NCBI GenBank assembly: GCA_963543015.1
Contig: CAUTYZ010000003.1
Coordinates: forward strand, 124,001 to 188,000
Reading direction: 5' to 3'
DNA length: 64,000 nt
From: Alloscardovia sp963543015
GTDB taxonomy: Bacteria > Actinomycetota > Actinomycetes > Actinomycetales > Bifidobacteriaceae
Shown: positions 54,550-63,876 of the stretch, in pieces
Layout: each line of letters opens with the position of its first letter
Position numbering within the stretch: position 1 is the first letter of the stretch
Translations under genes and position numbers: made by a program
The notes under the pieces: model-generated
What the model saw: the letters and a program-made list of their open reading frames with translations, nothing else
Databases searched by the model: none
Told to the model about the DNA's origin: nothing

Positions 54550-55323
54550 TTATTCTGAATCCTGAGAAGATGATACGGATGATGCAGATGATGCTACTGA
54601 ACGAGCTGGGCGATTCGAGCGAGCATTGAGTTTTGCCAATTCACCGAAATACACCCACGCAACGAGCGCAGTCCACGCGATACCCAGCGACCATCCTGCA
54701 AGAACGTCAGTGGTCCAGTGATGAGCGACGTAAATTCGGCTCAGACCAATGAACAGTGGCATCAGAACAGCGACAACGTTAAAAGCACGAGCCCATGCAC
54801 GTTCAATCTCTGTCTTAGCAAGAGTGCTGATAATGATTGCCAGAGTAAGCCAGAACACAGTGTTATTTGCAGAATGTCCCGATGGGAAAGACTGCTGATC
54901 TTCGACAGATCCCAGCCAGAAGGATTGATCTGGACGTGGGCGGCTGACCAAACGCTTGAATGCCGTAACGATAATAACGTCACCAGCCAAAGCTGCAAAA
55001 AGAATCTTCACTTGCAGCCAATGCTTGCGCCATGCCAAAATCCCCAATGATGCAACTGCAAGAATAAGAACAATGACCGTACCGCCGATGCGTGAGAACA
55101 ATGGTGCCAAGAAGTTAAAGAGGCCATTTCGATGAGCCACAATTCCCTGCGTAATTCCCAAATCCCATCCGCGGGTCAGCCCCGGCCAGACGAGGATGGT
55201 CAACACGACGAAAATTGCGCCACAAATAATTCCCGCATATGCAGACACTCGTCGCAAGGACTGAATGGTCTGTGCGCGTGACGTACTGTGAGACGAATTA
55301 CGAGAGGTGAGATTACTGCTCAT
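54550..55323 (-). CDS. PAP2-family membrane phosphatase
   Basis: 257 residues, about six membrane helices. The acid phosphatase signature is present: KRLVSRPRP (KX6RP), PSGHSANNT and SRIYVAHHWTTDV (SRX5HX3D). It probably removes phosphate from lipid carriers or phosphatidic acid. Its start overlaps the end of dcd by 11 bases, so the two are translationally coupled. A Ser-rich tail ends the protein. Confidence 0.92.
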   Translation of the reverse strand: MSSNLTSRNSSHSTSRAQTIQSLRRVSAYAGIICGAIFVVLTILVWPGLTRGWDLGITQGIVAHRNGLFNFLAPLFSRIGGTVIVLILAVASLGILAWRKHWLQVKILFAALAGDVIIVTAFKRLVSRPRPDQSFWLGSVEDQQSFPSGHSANNTVFWLTLAIIISTLAKTEIERAWARAFNVVAVLMPLFIGLSRIYVAHHWTTDVLAGWSLGIAWTALVAWVYFGELAKLNARSNRPARSVASSASSVSSSQDSE

Positions 55324-55915
55324 TGTATGTTAAATCTCCCGATACATCCGTTTTATAGAAATTGACATACGAACGCGAAGCGGTTGGACCGCGCTGTCCC
55401 TGATAATGAGAACCATTATGGGATGTGCCGTATGGATGCTCAGCTGGACTTGACAACTGGAAGAAGCACATTTGGCCGATCTTCATTCCCGGCCACAGCT
55501 TCACAGGCAAAGTGCTCACATTGGAAAGCTCCAAAGTAATGTGACCTTCGAAGCCAGGATCGATAAATCCTGCAGTCGAGTGGGTCAAAATGCCCAAACG
55601 GCCGAGCGAGCTCTTACCCTCGAGACGAGCAGCAATAGAATCGCCAAGTTTCACATACTCATATGTCGAGCCCAAAATGAATTCACCTGGATGGAGAATC
55701 CAAGGCTGGTCAGCATCCACTTCGTGAAGTTCTGTCAAATCGCCTTGATCTTCCGCTGGATCGACATAGGTGTACTTGTGATTATTGAAAACCCTAAAGA
55801 AACGGTCGAGGCGCACATCAATAGACGCTGGCTGAACCATCTCAGGAGTCCATGGCGTCAAAGAAATGCTGCCCTCGGATTGAGCCCGCACAATATCGTG
55901 ATCACCTAAAAGCAT
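55313..55915 (-). CDS. dcd: dCTP deaminase (probably bifunctional dCTP deaminase/dUTPase)
   Basis: 200 residues. Motifs are QPASIDVRLDRFFRVF and EGKSSLGRLGILTHSTAGFIDPGFEGHITLELSN, which match the actinobacterial enzyme that converts dCTP to dUMP. The ATG at 55915 (MLLGDHDIV) is the typical start; an in-frame start at 55984 would add 23 residues. Its end overlaps the PAP2 gene. It is divergent from the hydrolase at 56014. Confidence 0.94.
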   Translation of the reverse strand: MLLGDHDIVRAQSEGSISLTPWTPEMVQPASIDVRLDRFFRVFNNHKYTYVDPAEDQGDLTELHEVDADQPWILHPGEFILGSTYEYVKLGDSIAARLEGKSSLGRLGILTHSTAGFIDPGFEGHITLELSNVSTLPVKLWPGMKIGQMCFFQLSSPAEHPYGTSHNGSHYQGQRGPTASRSYVNFYKTDVSGDLTYNEQ

Positions 55916-56013
55916 ACTTCTAGTGTATCGTGTTAGTTCCACCTCGTGAGATTTTTGCACAATTGACCGTCGCACTCTCGCCATAAAGCCAACTCAAGGA
56001 TTACAGTAGAAGC

Positions 56014-56799
56014 ATGAATCACACTCCGATTGAACCCGGCAGAGCAGCAACGGCTGTTTCGGGACATTATGGTGATGAATTACAAGTCACCAATGCGCTC
56101 TTTTCTCGCGGTCGAGGAATGAATAATCCTCGTCGCCCATTATTCGTTTTGCTGCACGGATGGGGATCAAACGAGGAAGATATCGCAGATTTTTTTGGTA
56201 ATTATGTTTCTCCTCACAGTGATTACGTGTCTTTGCGCGGTCCGCTGACACTCATTGACCCAGATGATATGGGAATTTTTATGGATGAGGATGCGAACTC
56301 GCTTGCATCGCGTACTCAGGGAGCTTTTTCGTGGTTCCACGAAGCCGTGCCCGCGGGAGAAGATCGAGACCGTGATATGTATGCGGCTGCTGTCTCCATT
56401 GATAATTGGGTGAACGATTTTATTCCTGATGAGCGTGAGGTTATTCCGTGTGGTTTCTCTCAAGGAGGAGCGCTCGCAGTTCATCTCATGAGGATTAATC
56501 CGCAGCGATATAAGGCGGCTGCGTGCTTGTCTGGTTTCTTGGCACCGGGAATTGTCGATGGTACGCATGATGCCGATAAGGAATTCCAATTGAAGTCACC
56601 GTCTGTATTTTATGGATATGGTCTTCGTGACGACGTCATCGCGCGATTTGAGTCCAATACTTTGGCGGCATTTTTGGAAGAAAATTCGTTCCTCAAAATG
56701 TGTGAATACAAAACTCTTGACCATGCGGTCAGTCTTGACGAGTGCAATGATTTGCGTCAATGGCTGATGGATATTGGTGCCTCTAGTGGGGTCATGTAA
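56014..56799 (+). CDS. Alpha/beta hydrolase (phospholipase/carboxylesterase type)
   Basis: 261 residues. LFVLLHGWGSNEEDI is the oxyanion segment and GFSQGGALAVHLM holds the nucleophile Ser near residue 149. A Asp/His pair is expected around DDVIARFESN and KTLDHAVS. The substrate is unknown. The next gene starts nine bases after the stop, so the two form an operon. Confidence 0.85.
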   Translation: MNHTPIEPGRAATAVSGHYGDELQVTNALFSRGRGMNNPRRPLFVLLHGWGSNEEDIADFFGNYVSPHSDYVSLRGPLTLIDPDDMGIFMDEDANSLASRTQGAFSWFHEAVPAGEDRDRDMYAAAVSIDNWVNDFIPDEREVIPCGFSQGGALAVHLMRINPQRYKAAACLSGFLAPGIVDGTHDADKEFQLKSPSVFYGYGLRDDVIARFESNTLAAFLEENSFLKMCEYKTLDHAVSLDECNDLRQWLMDIGASSGVM

Positions 56800-56808
56800 A
56801 CTGGCATT

Positions 56809-57129
56809 ATGAGATTCGGAATGCTGGTAATACTTTTTTGGCTGATTGTCGTCGGCGTGCTCGTGTACTTCATCGTGCGTTGGGCACAAGGCGAAGCTGT
56901 TATCAATAATCAGGCGAGCGGCATTAGCTCCGTTGAGCGTGATGAAGATCCTGAACCACAAGTGAAAACAATTCCGCGTATGGCTGGAATTCCGCGTGCG
57001 TATGAGCCTCAGGAAGATATTCGTGAGGTTGCTGCTCAGTTGCGCGAGAACGCAAGCGAGGATGCTACTCAAGATACGCCCGTATATTTGGGAGACAATT
57101 CGTCTGTCGTGTCTGTGCATCTGAAATAG
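56809..57129 (+). CDS. Small single-pass membrane protein
   Basis: 106 residues: one N-terminal membrane helix (MLVILFWLIVVGVLVYFIV) and a polar, acidic C-terminus. I do not recognise a family. It follows the hydrolase by nine bases and precedes ftsY by 175 bases. Confidence 0.72.
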   Translation: MRFGMLVILFWLIVVGVLVYFIVRWAQGEAVINNQASGISSVERDEDPEPQVKTIPRMAGIPRAYEPQEDIREVAAQLRENASEDATQDTPVYLGDNSSVVSVHLK

Positions 57130-57211
57130 GAGTGCATGTGAAATAGGCGCGAGAGAGGCGTCTAAGGTATGACTGCACAGGTACGTGTAACGGTTAATAC
57201 GTCTAGTACTC

Positions 57212-57229
57212 CTAGCACGTCTAGCACGT
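57212..57229. repeat. 9-base tandem repeat upstream of ftsY
   Basis: CTAGCACGT occurs twice in tandem (57212-57220, 57221-57229), preceded by related ACGTCTAG. No gene lies in the 175-base gap. Confidence 0.4.
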
Positions 57230-57304
57230 CAGAAGTCTTGGTGACCGTGGCATCCTTGGCTAAGAAACTGTGGACATTGTAGAAAGCTGTAGAAGAAGTA
57301 GATT

Positions 57305-58546
57305 ATGGATATTCATGTAGTGTGGGCGCTTGTCGCCGCTGTTATTTTGATTGTGGGCATTGGCCTCATCGTGTGGGCTACTGTGAGCAATCGTCGCAAC
57401 AATGCGAAAGCTTCAGAAGCTGCTTCAGCTGCTGAAGTTGTTGAAAAAGCTGAAAAGGCTGAGTCTGAGAGTCGGGAAGGAAAGCAGGCTGATGCTCAGT
57501 CAGCATCAGCATCAGCGCAGAGCGCTGAGCCTTCAGAAGCTGCTCAAGAACAGACCGCACAGCCACAGCGCGATATCCCAGAAAATCGCACATCGCGCAT
57601 GGAACGTTTGCGCGCTCGACTGTCTCATTCGTCAAATCCATTTGGCAAGGCACTTTTTGGCATTTTGACCCGCGATAATTTGTCTGAATCCGACTGGGAA
57701 GAACTTGAAGATGTATTGCTTCTTGCAGACGTTGGCGCGGATACATCGATGACAATTGTGGAAGAGCTTCGTCGCGATGCTCGCGTGCGTGATGCTCAAA
57801 ATGCGGATGCAATTCGCGGAATGCTTCGTGAACAATTGCTGGATGCAGTTCAAACTGACAAGAACGGTAACGTATATGACCGCCGTCTGGAGATGGAAAA
57901 GAATCCTGAGAATTCTTCGGCAGAAGATGCCCTCCCACAGGTCGTTATGATGGTCGGCGTTAACGGTTCGGGTAAGACGACAACGACGGGTAAGTTGTCC
58001 CGTTTGCTTATCGGAGAAGGAATTGATCGCATCGTTCTCGGTGCTGCTGATACATTCCGTGCGGCTGCTGCGGAGCAATTGCAGACATGGGGAGACCGCG
58101 TCGGCGTTCCAGTCGTGCGCAGTGATAAGGATGGCGCTGATCCCGCTTCAGTGGCATTTGATGCGGCGCAAGAGGCAGAAAATACTCATGCTCAGGTTCT
58201 TATCGTGGATACTGCTGGTCGTTTGCAAAATAAGGCAAACCTTATGGACGAGTTGGGCAAGATTCGTCGTGTGGTTGAAAAGAAACTTCCTGTGGGCGAA
58301 GTCCTTCTCGTGCTTGATGCGACAACGGGACAAAATGGTATGGCTCAGGCGAAGGTTTTCGCTGAAGCAATTGGTATTACGGGTATCGTGCTGACAAAGT
58401 TGGACGGTTCTGCAAAGGGTGGAATTGTTATTTCAGTGCAGCGCGAGCTCGGAGTTCCTGTGAAATTCGTCGGTCTTGGAGAAGGTCCAGATGATTTGGC
58501 TCGTTTCGATGCAGAAGGCTTTGTCGACGGAATTTTAGGCAATTAA
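57305..58546 (+). CDS. ftsY: Signal recognition particle receptor FtsY
   Basis: 413 residues. An N-terminal membrane helix (VVWALVAAVILIVGIGLIVWA) is typical of actinobacterial FtsY. A long Ala/Glu/Gln/Lys linker (about 32-95) follows, then the NG domain: P-loop GVNGSGKTTTTGKL near residue 218, DTAGRLQNK, and TKLDGSAKGG. It docks SRP-ribosome complexes at the membrane. Confidence 0.95.
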   Translation: MDIHVVWALVAAVILIVGIGLIVWATVSNRRNNAKASEAASAAEVVEKAEKAESESREGKQADAQSASASAQSAEPSEAAQEQTAQPQRDIPENRTSRMERLRARLSHSSNPFGKALFGILTRDNLSESDWEELEDVLLLADVGADTSMTIVEELRRDARVRDAQNADAIRGMLREQLLDAVQTDKNGNVYDRRLEMEKNPENSSAEDALPQVVMMVGVNGSGKTTTTGKLSRLLIGEGIDRIVLGAADTFRAAAAEQLQTWGDRVGVPVVRSDKDGADPASVAFDAAQEAENTHAQVLIVDTAGRLQNKANLMDELGKIRRVVEKKLPVGEVLLVLDATTGQNGMAQAKVFAEAIGITGIVLTKLDGSAKGGIVISVQRELGVPVKFVGLGEGPDDLARFDAEGFVDGILGN

Positions 58547-58915
58547 TGCAATTAAATTAAGAGCAGAATGTGACGAATAGCCCTCCATACGAGCGTACGA
58601 ATTGTTTGCATTGTAGGTAGACGTTTTAGACAGTCGTTTACTCATGCATTTACTCACGCGGGTGGGCTGCTCGAAACATAATAGATACATACGTGCGGTG
58701 GTTGTAACGTTTTCGTTATATCCACCGCACTTTTTCTTAATATGAATGTCCTTTGATAATGACATCACTTCGGTCATGAGCTCGTTTGAACACATACATG
58801 ACGGGTGAAGACAGCTTCCTCCTTTTTGTGAATATACGCGTGAAGGTGTGTCATGCGCGAGTGCACAAGTGAGGCAAACGAAGAGAACATAGAGATACAG
58901 TCAAAGGAGGGAACC
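58547..58915. other. 369-base gene-free region between ftsY and amtB
   Basis: No gene. A terminator lies at 58693-58738. The end holds the strong ribosome site AAAGGAGGG of amtB. An in-frame extension of amtB to 58853 is not supported. Confidence 0.5.
58693..58738 (+). terminator. Terminator between ftsY and amtB
   Basis: Perfect 9-bp stem (58693-58701 with 58722-58730), an inner GTAAC/GTTA pairing, then TTTTTCTT. It lies about 150 bases after ftsY. Confidence 0.78.
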
Positions 58916-60205
58916 ATGAATTCTGGTGACACAACGTGGATGCTCGTTGCGAGTGCTCTCGTTTTCCTGATGACACCAGCCGTTGCGTTCTTCTATGGGG
59001 GAATGGTTCGCGCAAAAGCAATTTTGCATATGCTGATGCTGTCGGTGGGAGCAATTGCCGTCGTCGCTATTACATGGGTTGGGTGTGGTTGGTCGATTGC
59101 TTACGGTGGAAAATCCGTGGGAGGAATTTTCGGTAATCCTTTCACTGCCGGTTTCTTAAATGGAACAATTACCGTTCATGATGGAGTTTTCACGACATCT
59201 GCGACCTCGAATTCTGGCTCATATCCGCTGACCGTCGATGTTCTTTTCCAAATGACTTTTGCGATAATTACCGTTGCGCTGATTAGTGGAGCTCTGGCAG
59301 AGCGTATTAAGTTCAGCACATGGCTGGTTTTCGCAGTGTTATGGACAATTTTCGATTATGCCCCACTTGCTCATATGGTGTGGAATAATGGTTTGCTTTC
59401 GGCGGATGGTGCTATTTCAAAACTGTTTGGCGTATCAGCGCATGATTTTGCAGGTGGAACCGTTGTCCACATTAATGCGGCAGTTGCGGCGTTGATTATC
59501 GCGATGATTGTGGGTCGTCGTCAAGGATTCGGCACAGTTCCATTCAAGCCTCACAACGTTCCTTTCGTTCTTTTAGGTGCATTCCTCCTATGGTTTGGCT
59601 GGTTTGGCTTCAACGGTGGATCTGCTTTTGCGGCAAACGGAGTGGCAGCATACGCCATTATTTCTACGACCTTGTGCGCAGCAAGCGCGACTCTCGGATG
59701 GTTGGCTGTGGAAAAGTTCCGCACCGGTCACGCAACTCCGGTAGGCGCAGCGTCCGGTATGGTTGCTGGTCTTGTAGGCATTACACCTTCTGCTGATGTG
59801 GTTGCTCCATGGTGGGCTATTCTTATCGGACTCGTCGTCGGAGCAGTGTGCTGCTATGCAATTGGCATGAAATTCGTTTTCGGAATTGATGATTCGCTGG
59901 ATGTCGTGGGCGTTCACGGTGTCGGAGGCGTGCTGGGAACTGTTCTTGTAGGCTTCTTTGCAGTAAATCACGGTCTCTTTACGACAGGTGATATCCGCTT
60001 GACTCTCGTTCAGATCGTTATCGCGCTTATCGCTATCGTTTTCTCAGCAGCTGTCACTTTTGTCATCGCATTCGCGTTAGAGAAGACTATGGGATGGCGA
60101 GTGAGCACTTATGAAGAACTCACAGGCGTGGATATCGCTCATCATGGCGAACGCTCGTATGATTTCGCAGGAACGTCATTATCCTTGCATAGGAGGGCAC
60201 GATGA
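58916..60205 (+). CDS. amtB: Ammonium transporter
   Basis: 429 residues, about eleven membrane helices. The pore histidines lie in DFAGGTVVHINAAVAAL and DVVGVHGVGGVLGT, and the motif AFFYGGMVRAKAIL is characteristic. AGGAGGG precedes the ATG at 58916. It overlaps the PII gene by four bases (ATGA), the normal coupling of Amt to its PII regulator. Confidence 0.96.
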   Translation: MNSGDTTWMLVASALVFLMTPAVAFFYGGMVRAKAILHMLMLSVGAIAVVAITWVGCGWSIAYGGKSVGGIFGNPFTAGFLNGTITVHDGVFTTSATSNSGSYPLTVDVLFQMTFAIITVALISGALAERIKFSTWLVFAVLWTIFDYAPLAHMVWNNGLLSADGAISKLFGVSAHDFAGGTVVHINAAVAALIIAMIVGRRQGFGTVPFKPHNVPFVLLGAFLLWFGWFGFNGGSAFAANGVAAYAIISTTLCAASATLGWLAVEKFRTGHATPVGAASGMVAGLVGITPSADVVAPWWAILIGLVVGAVCCYAIGMKFVFGIDDSLDVVGVHGVGGVLGTVLVGFFAVNHGLFTTGDIRLTLVQIVIALIAIVFSAAVTFVIAFALEKTMGWRVSTYEELTGVDIAHHGERSYDFAGTSLSLHRRAR

Positions 60206-60540
60206 AACTGATAACGGCAATTATTCAGCCAGATAAAATTGATGATGTTGTAGATGCACTTGCACTCATCGGAATTCATGGTTTAACAATTTCTGAGGCA
60301 AACGGGTACGGACGGCAGCATGGTCATACGGAAGTTTTCCGCGGAACTCAAGTAGATGTCGATTTCTTGCCGAAAGTTCGTTTTGAAATTGTATCGGAAG
60401 ATGCTCGCGTCGATGATATCGTTCAAGCAATTTGTGATGCTGCATGCACGCAGACAATTGGCGATGGAAAGGTATGGGTTATCCCTGTAGAATCCGTCAC
60501 GCGTGTACGAACAGGTGAAACGGGAGCAGAAGCGCTCTAA
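60202..60540 (+). CDS. glnB: PII nitrogen regulatory protein, lacking Tyr51
   Basis: 112 residues. The PII fold is clear: MKLITAIIQPDKIDDVVDAL, T-loop GYGRQHGHTEVFRGTQVDVDFLPK, and IGDGKVWVIPVESVTRVRTGE. In the T-loop Arg47 and Lys58 are kept but position 51, the Tyr modified by adenylylation or uridylylation in other actinobacteria, is Val, and 46 is Phe instead of Tyr. Its gene overlaps amtB, so it should still bind and gate the transporter through ligands. No glnD follows; a terminator and a convergent MATE gene do. Confidence 0.94.
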   Translation: MKLITAIIQPDKIDDVVDALALIGIHGLTISEANGYGRQHGHTEVFRGTQVDVDFLPKVRFEIVSEDARVDDIVQAICDAACTQTIGDGKVWVIPVESVTRVRTGETGAEAL

Positions 60541-60544
60541 AAAC

Positions 60545-60580
60545 AAGCTGGTATGGAATTGTCACTCCATACCAGCTTTG
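60545..60580. terminator. Bidirectional terminator, glnB / MATE gene
   Basis: Perfect 13-bp stem (60545-60557 with 60566-60578), 8-base loop, between convergent stop codons. Confidence 0.85.
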
Positions 60581-60600
60581 TATATCTCTCCTTTTGTGAA

Positions 60601-62100
60601 TTATTGCGCTCGCTGAAGAGCAACGGTGATCCACGTATCACCATGGGCGCGAAGGATATTACCAATTCCGCGAATTCCCATGAAAACGATATTGAAGACG
60701 AGCCACAAGCACACGGCTTGAATGATGTCACTTGCGTGGAAATACTGCAATGCGAAGAAGGTGCTGACGAGGACGGTGATATGTCCCAGCGAAGCAAGTA
60801 TGCACATTTTTGCAAGATAGACAAAATCTCCAGCGCCGATAAGTACGCCGTCGAGCGCCCACAGCCATCCGTGATAAGGGAAGAATAATCCTACAACGAC
60901 AGCACACACGGAAATAATATACGCAGTATCAGCTTGAGTGGTGAACAGCCCTGCGGCAAACCAGCCAAATGCAGCGAAGAGAACGCCTACATACACTCCC
61001 CAGAGAATGCTCGTTCGCTCAATTTCCTTGAGAAGAGCGCGAACACGTGGAATATCGCGAGCTCCCAAAGCTGTGCCAATCAGAGCCTGCCCACCAACAC
61101 CAATAGCGTCAAGGATATTGAGTGCTAAATTCCAAGACGAATTAATAACCTGATAACTTGCCAGCACGGAACGACCCATAGATGTGGCGACGATAACAGT
61201 TGCAACCATGCCAATTCGAAGTGCCGCTGTACGGATAAAGAGTGGGAAGCCATCGCTCGCACTCGAACGTACACTACTAAAATCTGGTCGAGCGCTTACA
61301 GAATTTGTCCGCACAATTGGCGCAAGGTAGACGAGTAAAATTGCGCACATCAGCCACTGCGCAATTCCTGTCGCGATGCCTGATCCGGCAATTCCCCAGC
61401 CAAAGATAAAGATAAAGAGTACGTCCAAAATGACATTTGCCACAGCGCTTATGACAGCAGACCATAAGGTAATGCCTGCTTTTTGAAGCCCGCGAAACAT
61501 GCCGTTCGCCGCATAGGCAATGAGAGTTCCCGTAATTCCCAATCCTGCAGTGTGAATGTAAGAGACGGCATTGTCGAGAATTTCGCCACGCGCTCCGAGC
61601 GCATAACTCAAAGGATAACCGCCGACAAGCAATGCGATAGTCAGGATGATTCCGATAATCGTCGCCAGCCAGATTCCAGACATTCCTGCCTCGAGACCTT
61701 CTTTCGTACGCCCCGCACCCATCAACATAGAAACGCGCGATGTGGTCGAATAGGCAAGAAACAGGCACAGTCCGACAGATGTGAGAACAATAGTAGAACC
61801 GATAGAAAGTCCTGCAAGCGCTGTATCCGAGATGCGTCCCACGAGAGCGGTATCTGCCATAACGTACACAGGTTCAGCGATAAGCTGGCCGAGGGTCGGA
61901 ATAGCTATCGCGGCAAGCTGGTGTCGAACTTCTGAGCGGGATACGGGAGATGATGGCACAGGGGGAGACGCGGGTGAAGATGCAGGAGATGATGCCATGG
62001 GAGATGACCATGCTGAGGCCTGATCAGATGAATTATCGTCGTGCTGGTGGTCTTCCTGAGATGATTCTGGGGATGGTTCCTGGGTTGCGCGTGCGGTCAT
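60601..62100 (-). CDS. MATE-family efflux transporter (DinF-like)
   Basis: 499 residues, about twelve membrane helices. It starts with a Ser/Pro-rich ~55-residue leader, then HQLAAIAIPTLGQLIAEPVYVMADTALVGRISDTALAG, the DinF/NorM hallmark. It probably exports drugs or metabolites by H+ or Na+ antiport. A shorter version starting further in is possible because the leader is low complexity. Its own promoter would lie in the region upstream of dnaB. Confidence 0.9.
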   Translation of the reverse strand: MTARATQEPSPESSQEDHQHDDNSSDQASAWSSPMASSPASSPASPPVPSSPVSRSEVRHQLAAIAIPTLGQLIAEPVYVMADTALVGRISDTALAGLSIGSTIVLTSVGLCLFLAYSTTSRVSMLMGAGRTKEGLEAGMSGIWLATIIGIILTIALLVGGYPLSYALGARGEILDNAVSYIHTAGLGITGTLIAYAANGMFRGLQKAGITLWSAVISAVANVILDVLFIFIFGWGIAGSGIATGIAQWLMCAILLVYLAPIVRTNSVSARPDFSSVRSSASDGFPLFIRTAALRIGMVATVIVATSMGRSVLASYQVINSSWNLALNILDAIGVGGQALIGTALGARDIPRVRALLKEIERTSILWGVYVGVLFAAFGWFAAGLFTTQADTAYIISVCAVVVGLFFPYHGWLWALDGVLIGAGDFVYLAKMCILASLGHITVLVSTFFALQYFHASDIIQAVCLWLVFNIVFMGIRGIGNILRAHGDTWITVALQRAQ

Positions 62101-62449
62101 ACGACTAATGGTAAAAGAGTCGTGGTAAAAATTTCTGAAAAGTTCGTGGAAAGTTTCAAGAGTGAGCTCAGCCGGACGATTGGATGAAAAAAATCACGTG
62201 TATGAATCAGCTCGTAGCACACACGTAGCACAGCAGGAGACAATCTTCCACAGAAGTTTCGACACGTTTATCCTCATGTTATCCACCGTGTTATCCGCAT
62301 AATGTGGATAACACGGGGAGTTATCCACTCGCGACACGCATAAAATTGTGGATAACTCGGTGTGTTGGGAAAAGTTATACACAGTAAAAAATTTCTCTGT
62401 GTGCAATTTCTTTACGCTATTCCTACAGCTCACCGCATAGAATAGGCTT
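62101..62449. other. 349-base divergent region between MATE gene and dnaB
   Basis: No gene. The right half holds a DnaA-box cluster, described separately. The left half (62101-62260) has nothing I recognise. Promoters for both flanking genes must lie here. Confidence 0.6.
62268..62383. promoter_or_regulatory. Cluster of DnaA-box-like 9-mers upstream of dnaB
   Basis: TTATCCACA-like boxes at 62268 (TTATCCTCA), 62279 (TTATCCACC), 62291 (TTATCCGCA), 62303 (TGTGGATAA, inverse of the consensus), 62321 (TTATCCACT), 62347 (TGTGGATAA) and 62375 (TTATACACA). Two are perfect consensus boxes. Seven in 116 bases, in both orientations, ending 66 bases before the dnaB start and followed by an A/T-rich stretch. 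Likely DnaA control of dnaB, or an origin-like element. Confidence 0.75.
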
Positions 62450-63871
62450 ATGCCTGAAAACACTAATGGACGTAATTTTTCCAACTCGTGGGAAAACCGC
62501 AATGATTCGCGCGGTCGAAGCGATAGCCGCGCCGATGATGTTTTTGGAGGAGTGCCTCCCTATGACGAGACAGCTGAAATGGCAGTGCTCGGCGGTATGT
62601 TGATGAGCAATGACGTCATTGCAGAAGTCAGCGAAATCGTGGACGTTCACGATTTTTATATTCCGAAGCATCAGACGATTTATAGTGCAATCGTCGAACG
62701 CTTTGCAGCAGGCGATCAGGTCGATCCTGTGTTGGTTGCGGATACATTGCGCGTTAAGCAAGAGCTGGATAAGGTCGACGGTGCTGATTATTTAGCAAGT
62801 TTGGTACATTCTGTCCCAGCGGCAATTAACGCTATCCATTACGCGGAAATTGTTCACCGCGATGCGATGTTGCGCGATGTCATCCAAACAGGTATTCGCA
62901 TTACCCAAATGGGCTTTAATGCAGAAAGTGCTGATGCAGAGCAAGTGGTCAATCTTGCTCAAAATTCCGTATATCAATTATCCGATGGCCATGTGCGCCA
63001 AGATTATCAGGCAATTGACGAAGCTGTCGCAGATACGTTGAACCATATTGAAGACATCCAGGCGGGAACTTTAACCCCTGGTGTACCAACGGGCTTCCAC
63101 GATATTGATGACGTGACGAACGGCTTGCAGCCTGGTCAGATGGTGGTTGTCGCAGGACGTCCAGGTATGGGTAAGTCCACTCTGGGTATTGATTTTGCAC
63201 GTTCGGCTGCGCTGCACCACAATCTTCCTACGGCAGTATTTTCTCTCGAAATGAGCAAGCTGGAACTTTCCCAGCGTATTATTGCAGCGGAAACGGGCAT
63301 TCCGCTCAAGGCTTTGCGTGATGCGGAAAATATCAATGAAGACGAGTGGCGAAAGCTCAATGCCTTCCAAGATCGCATCTCTCAAGCTCCGCTGTATCTC
63401 GATGATTCGCCAAATATGAGCATGATGGAAATTCGCTCCAAGTGCCGCCGCCTTTCGAGGCAAGGATTGCGACTGGTTGTCATCGATTATTTGCAGCTGA
63501 TGAGTTCAGGTAAACGTGTCGAATCGCGTCAGCAAGAAGTGTCCGAATTCTCGCGTTCGCTTAAGCTCCTCGCAAAGGAATTGGAAGTGCCTGTAGTAGC
63601 GCTCTCTCAGCTGAACCGAGGTGCTGAAGCGCGTGCCGACCGTACGCCTATGATTTCGGATTTGCGTGAGTCGGGTTCTATTGAGCAGGATGCGGACGTG
63701 GTTATGCTGGTTCACCGTCCGGATGCGTATGATTCAGAAGATCGTCCTGGCGAAGCTGACATCATTATGGCTAAGCATCGTAACGGTCCAACGGCTGTAT
63801 TTACTTTGGCATTCCAAGGCCATCTGTCCCGATTCGTGGATATGGCTCAAGATTACAGCCAGGGAGTGTGA
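62450..63871 (+). CDS. dnaB: Replicative DNA helicase DnaB
   Basis: 473 residues. N-terminal DnaB domain (PYDETAEMAVLGGMLMSNDVIAEV), RecA-like core with Walker A GRPGMGKST near residues 236-244, FSLEMSKLELSQRI, the Walker B region LVVIDYLQLMSS, SQLNRGAEARADRTP and the arginine-containing end KHRNGPTA. It unwinds DNA at replication forks. No intein is present. The murT gene starts 6 bases after its stop. Confidence 0.97.
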   Translation: MPENTNGRNFSNSWENRNDSRGRSDSRADDVFGGVPPYDETAEMAVLGGMLMSNDVIAEVSEIVDVHDFYIPKHQTIYSAIVERFAAGDQVDPVLVADTLRVKQELDKVDGADYLASLVHSVPAAINAIHYAEIVHRDAMLRDVIQTGIRITQMGFNAESADAEQVVNLAQNSVYQLSDGHVRQDYQAIDEAVADTLNHIEDIQAGTLTPGVPTGFHDIDDVTNGLQPGQMVVVAGRPGMGKSTLGIDFARSAALHHNLPTAVFSLEMSKLELSQRIIAAETGIPLKALRDAENINEDEWRKLNAFQDRISQAPLYLDDSPNMSMMEIRSKCRRLSRQGLRLVVIDYLQLMSSGKRVESRQQEVSEFSRSLKLLAKELEVPVVALSQLNRGAEARADRTPMISDLRESGSIEQDADVVMLVHRPDAYDSEDRPGEADIIMAKHRNGPTAVFTLAFQGHLSRFVDMAQDYSQGV

Positions 63872-63876
63872 TTCGT

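Noticed and set aside
62268..62383. The DnaA-box cluster as the main chromosomal origin
   Set aside because: parB at the left edge and gene order place the usual origin a few kilobases to the left of the window, beside dnaA. I keep the cluster only as a regulatory or auxiliary element.
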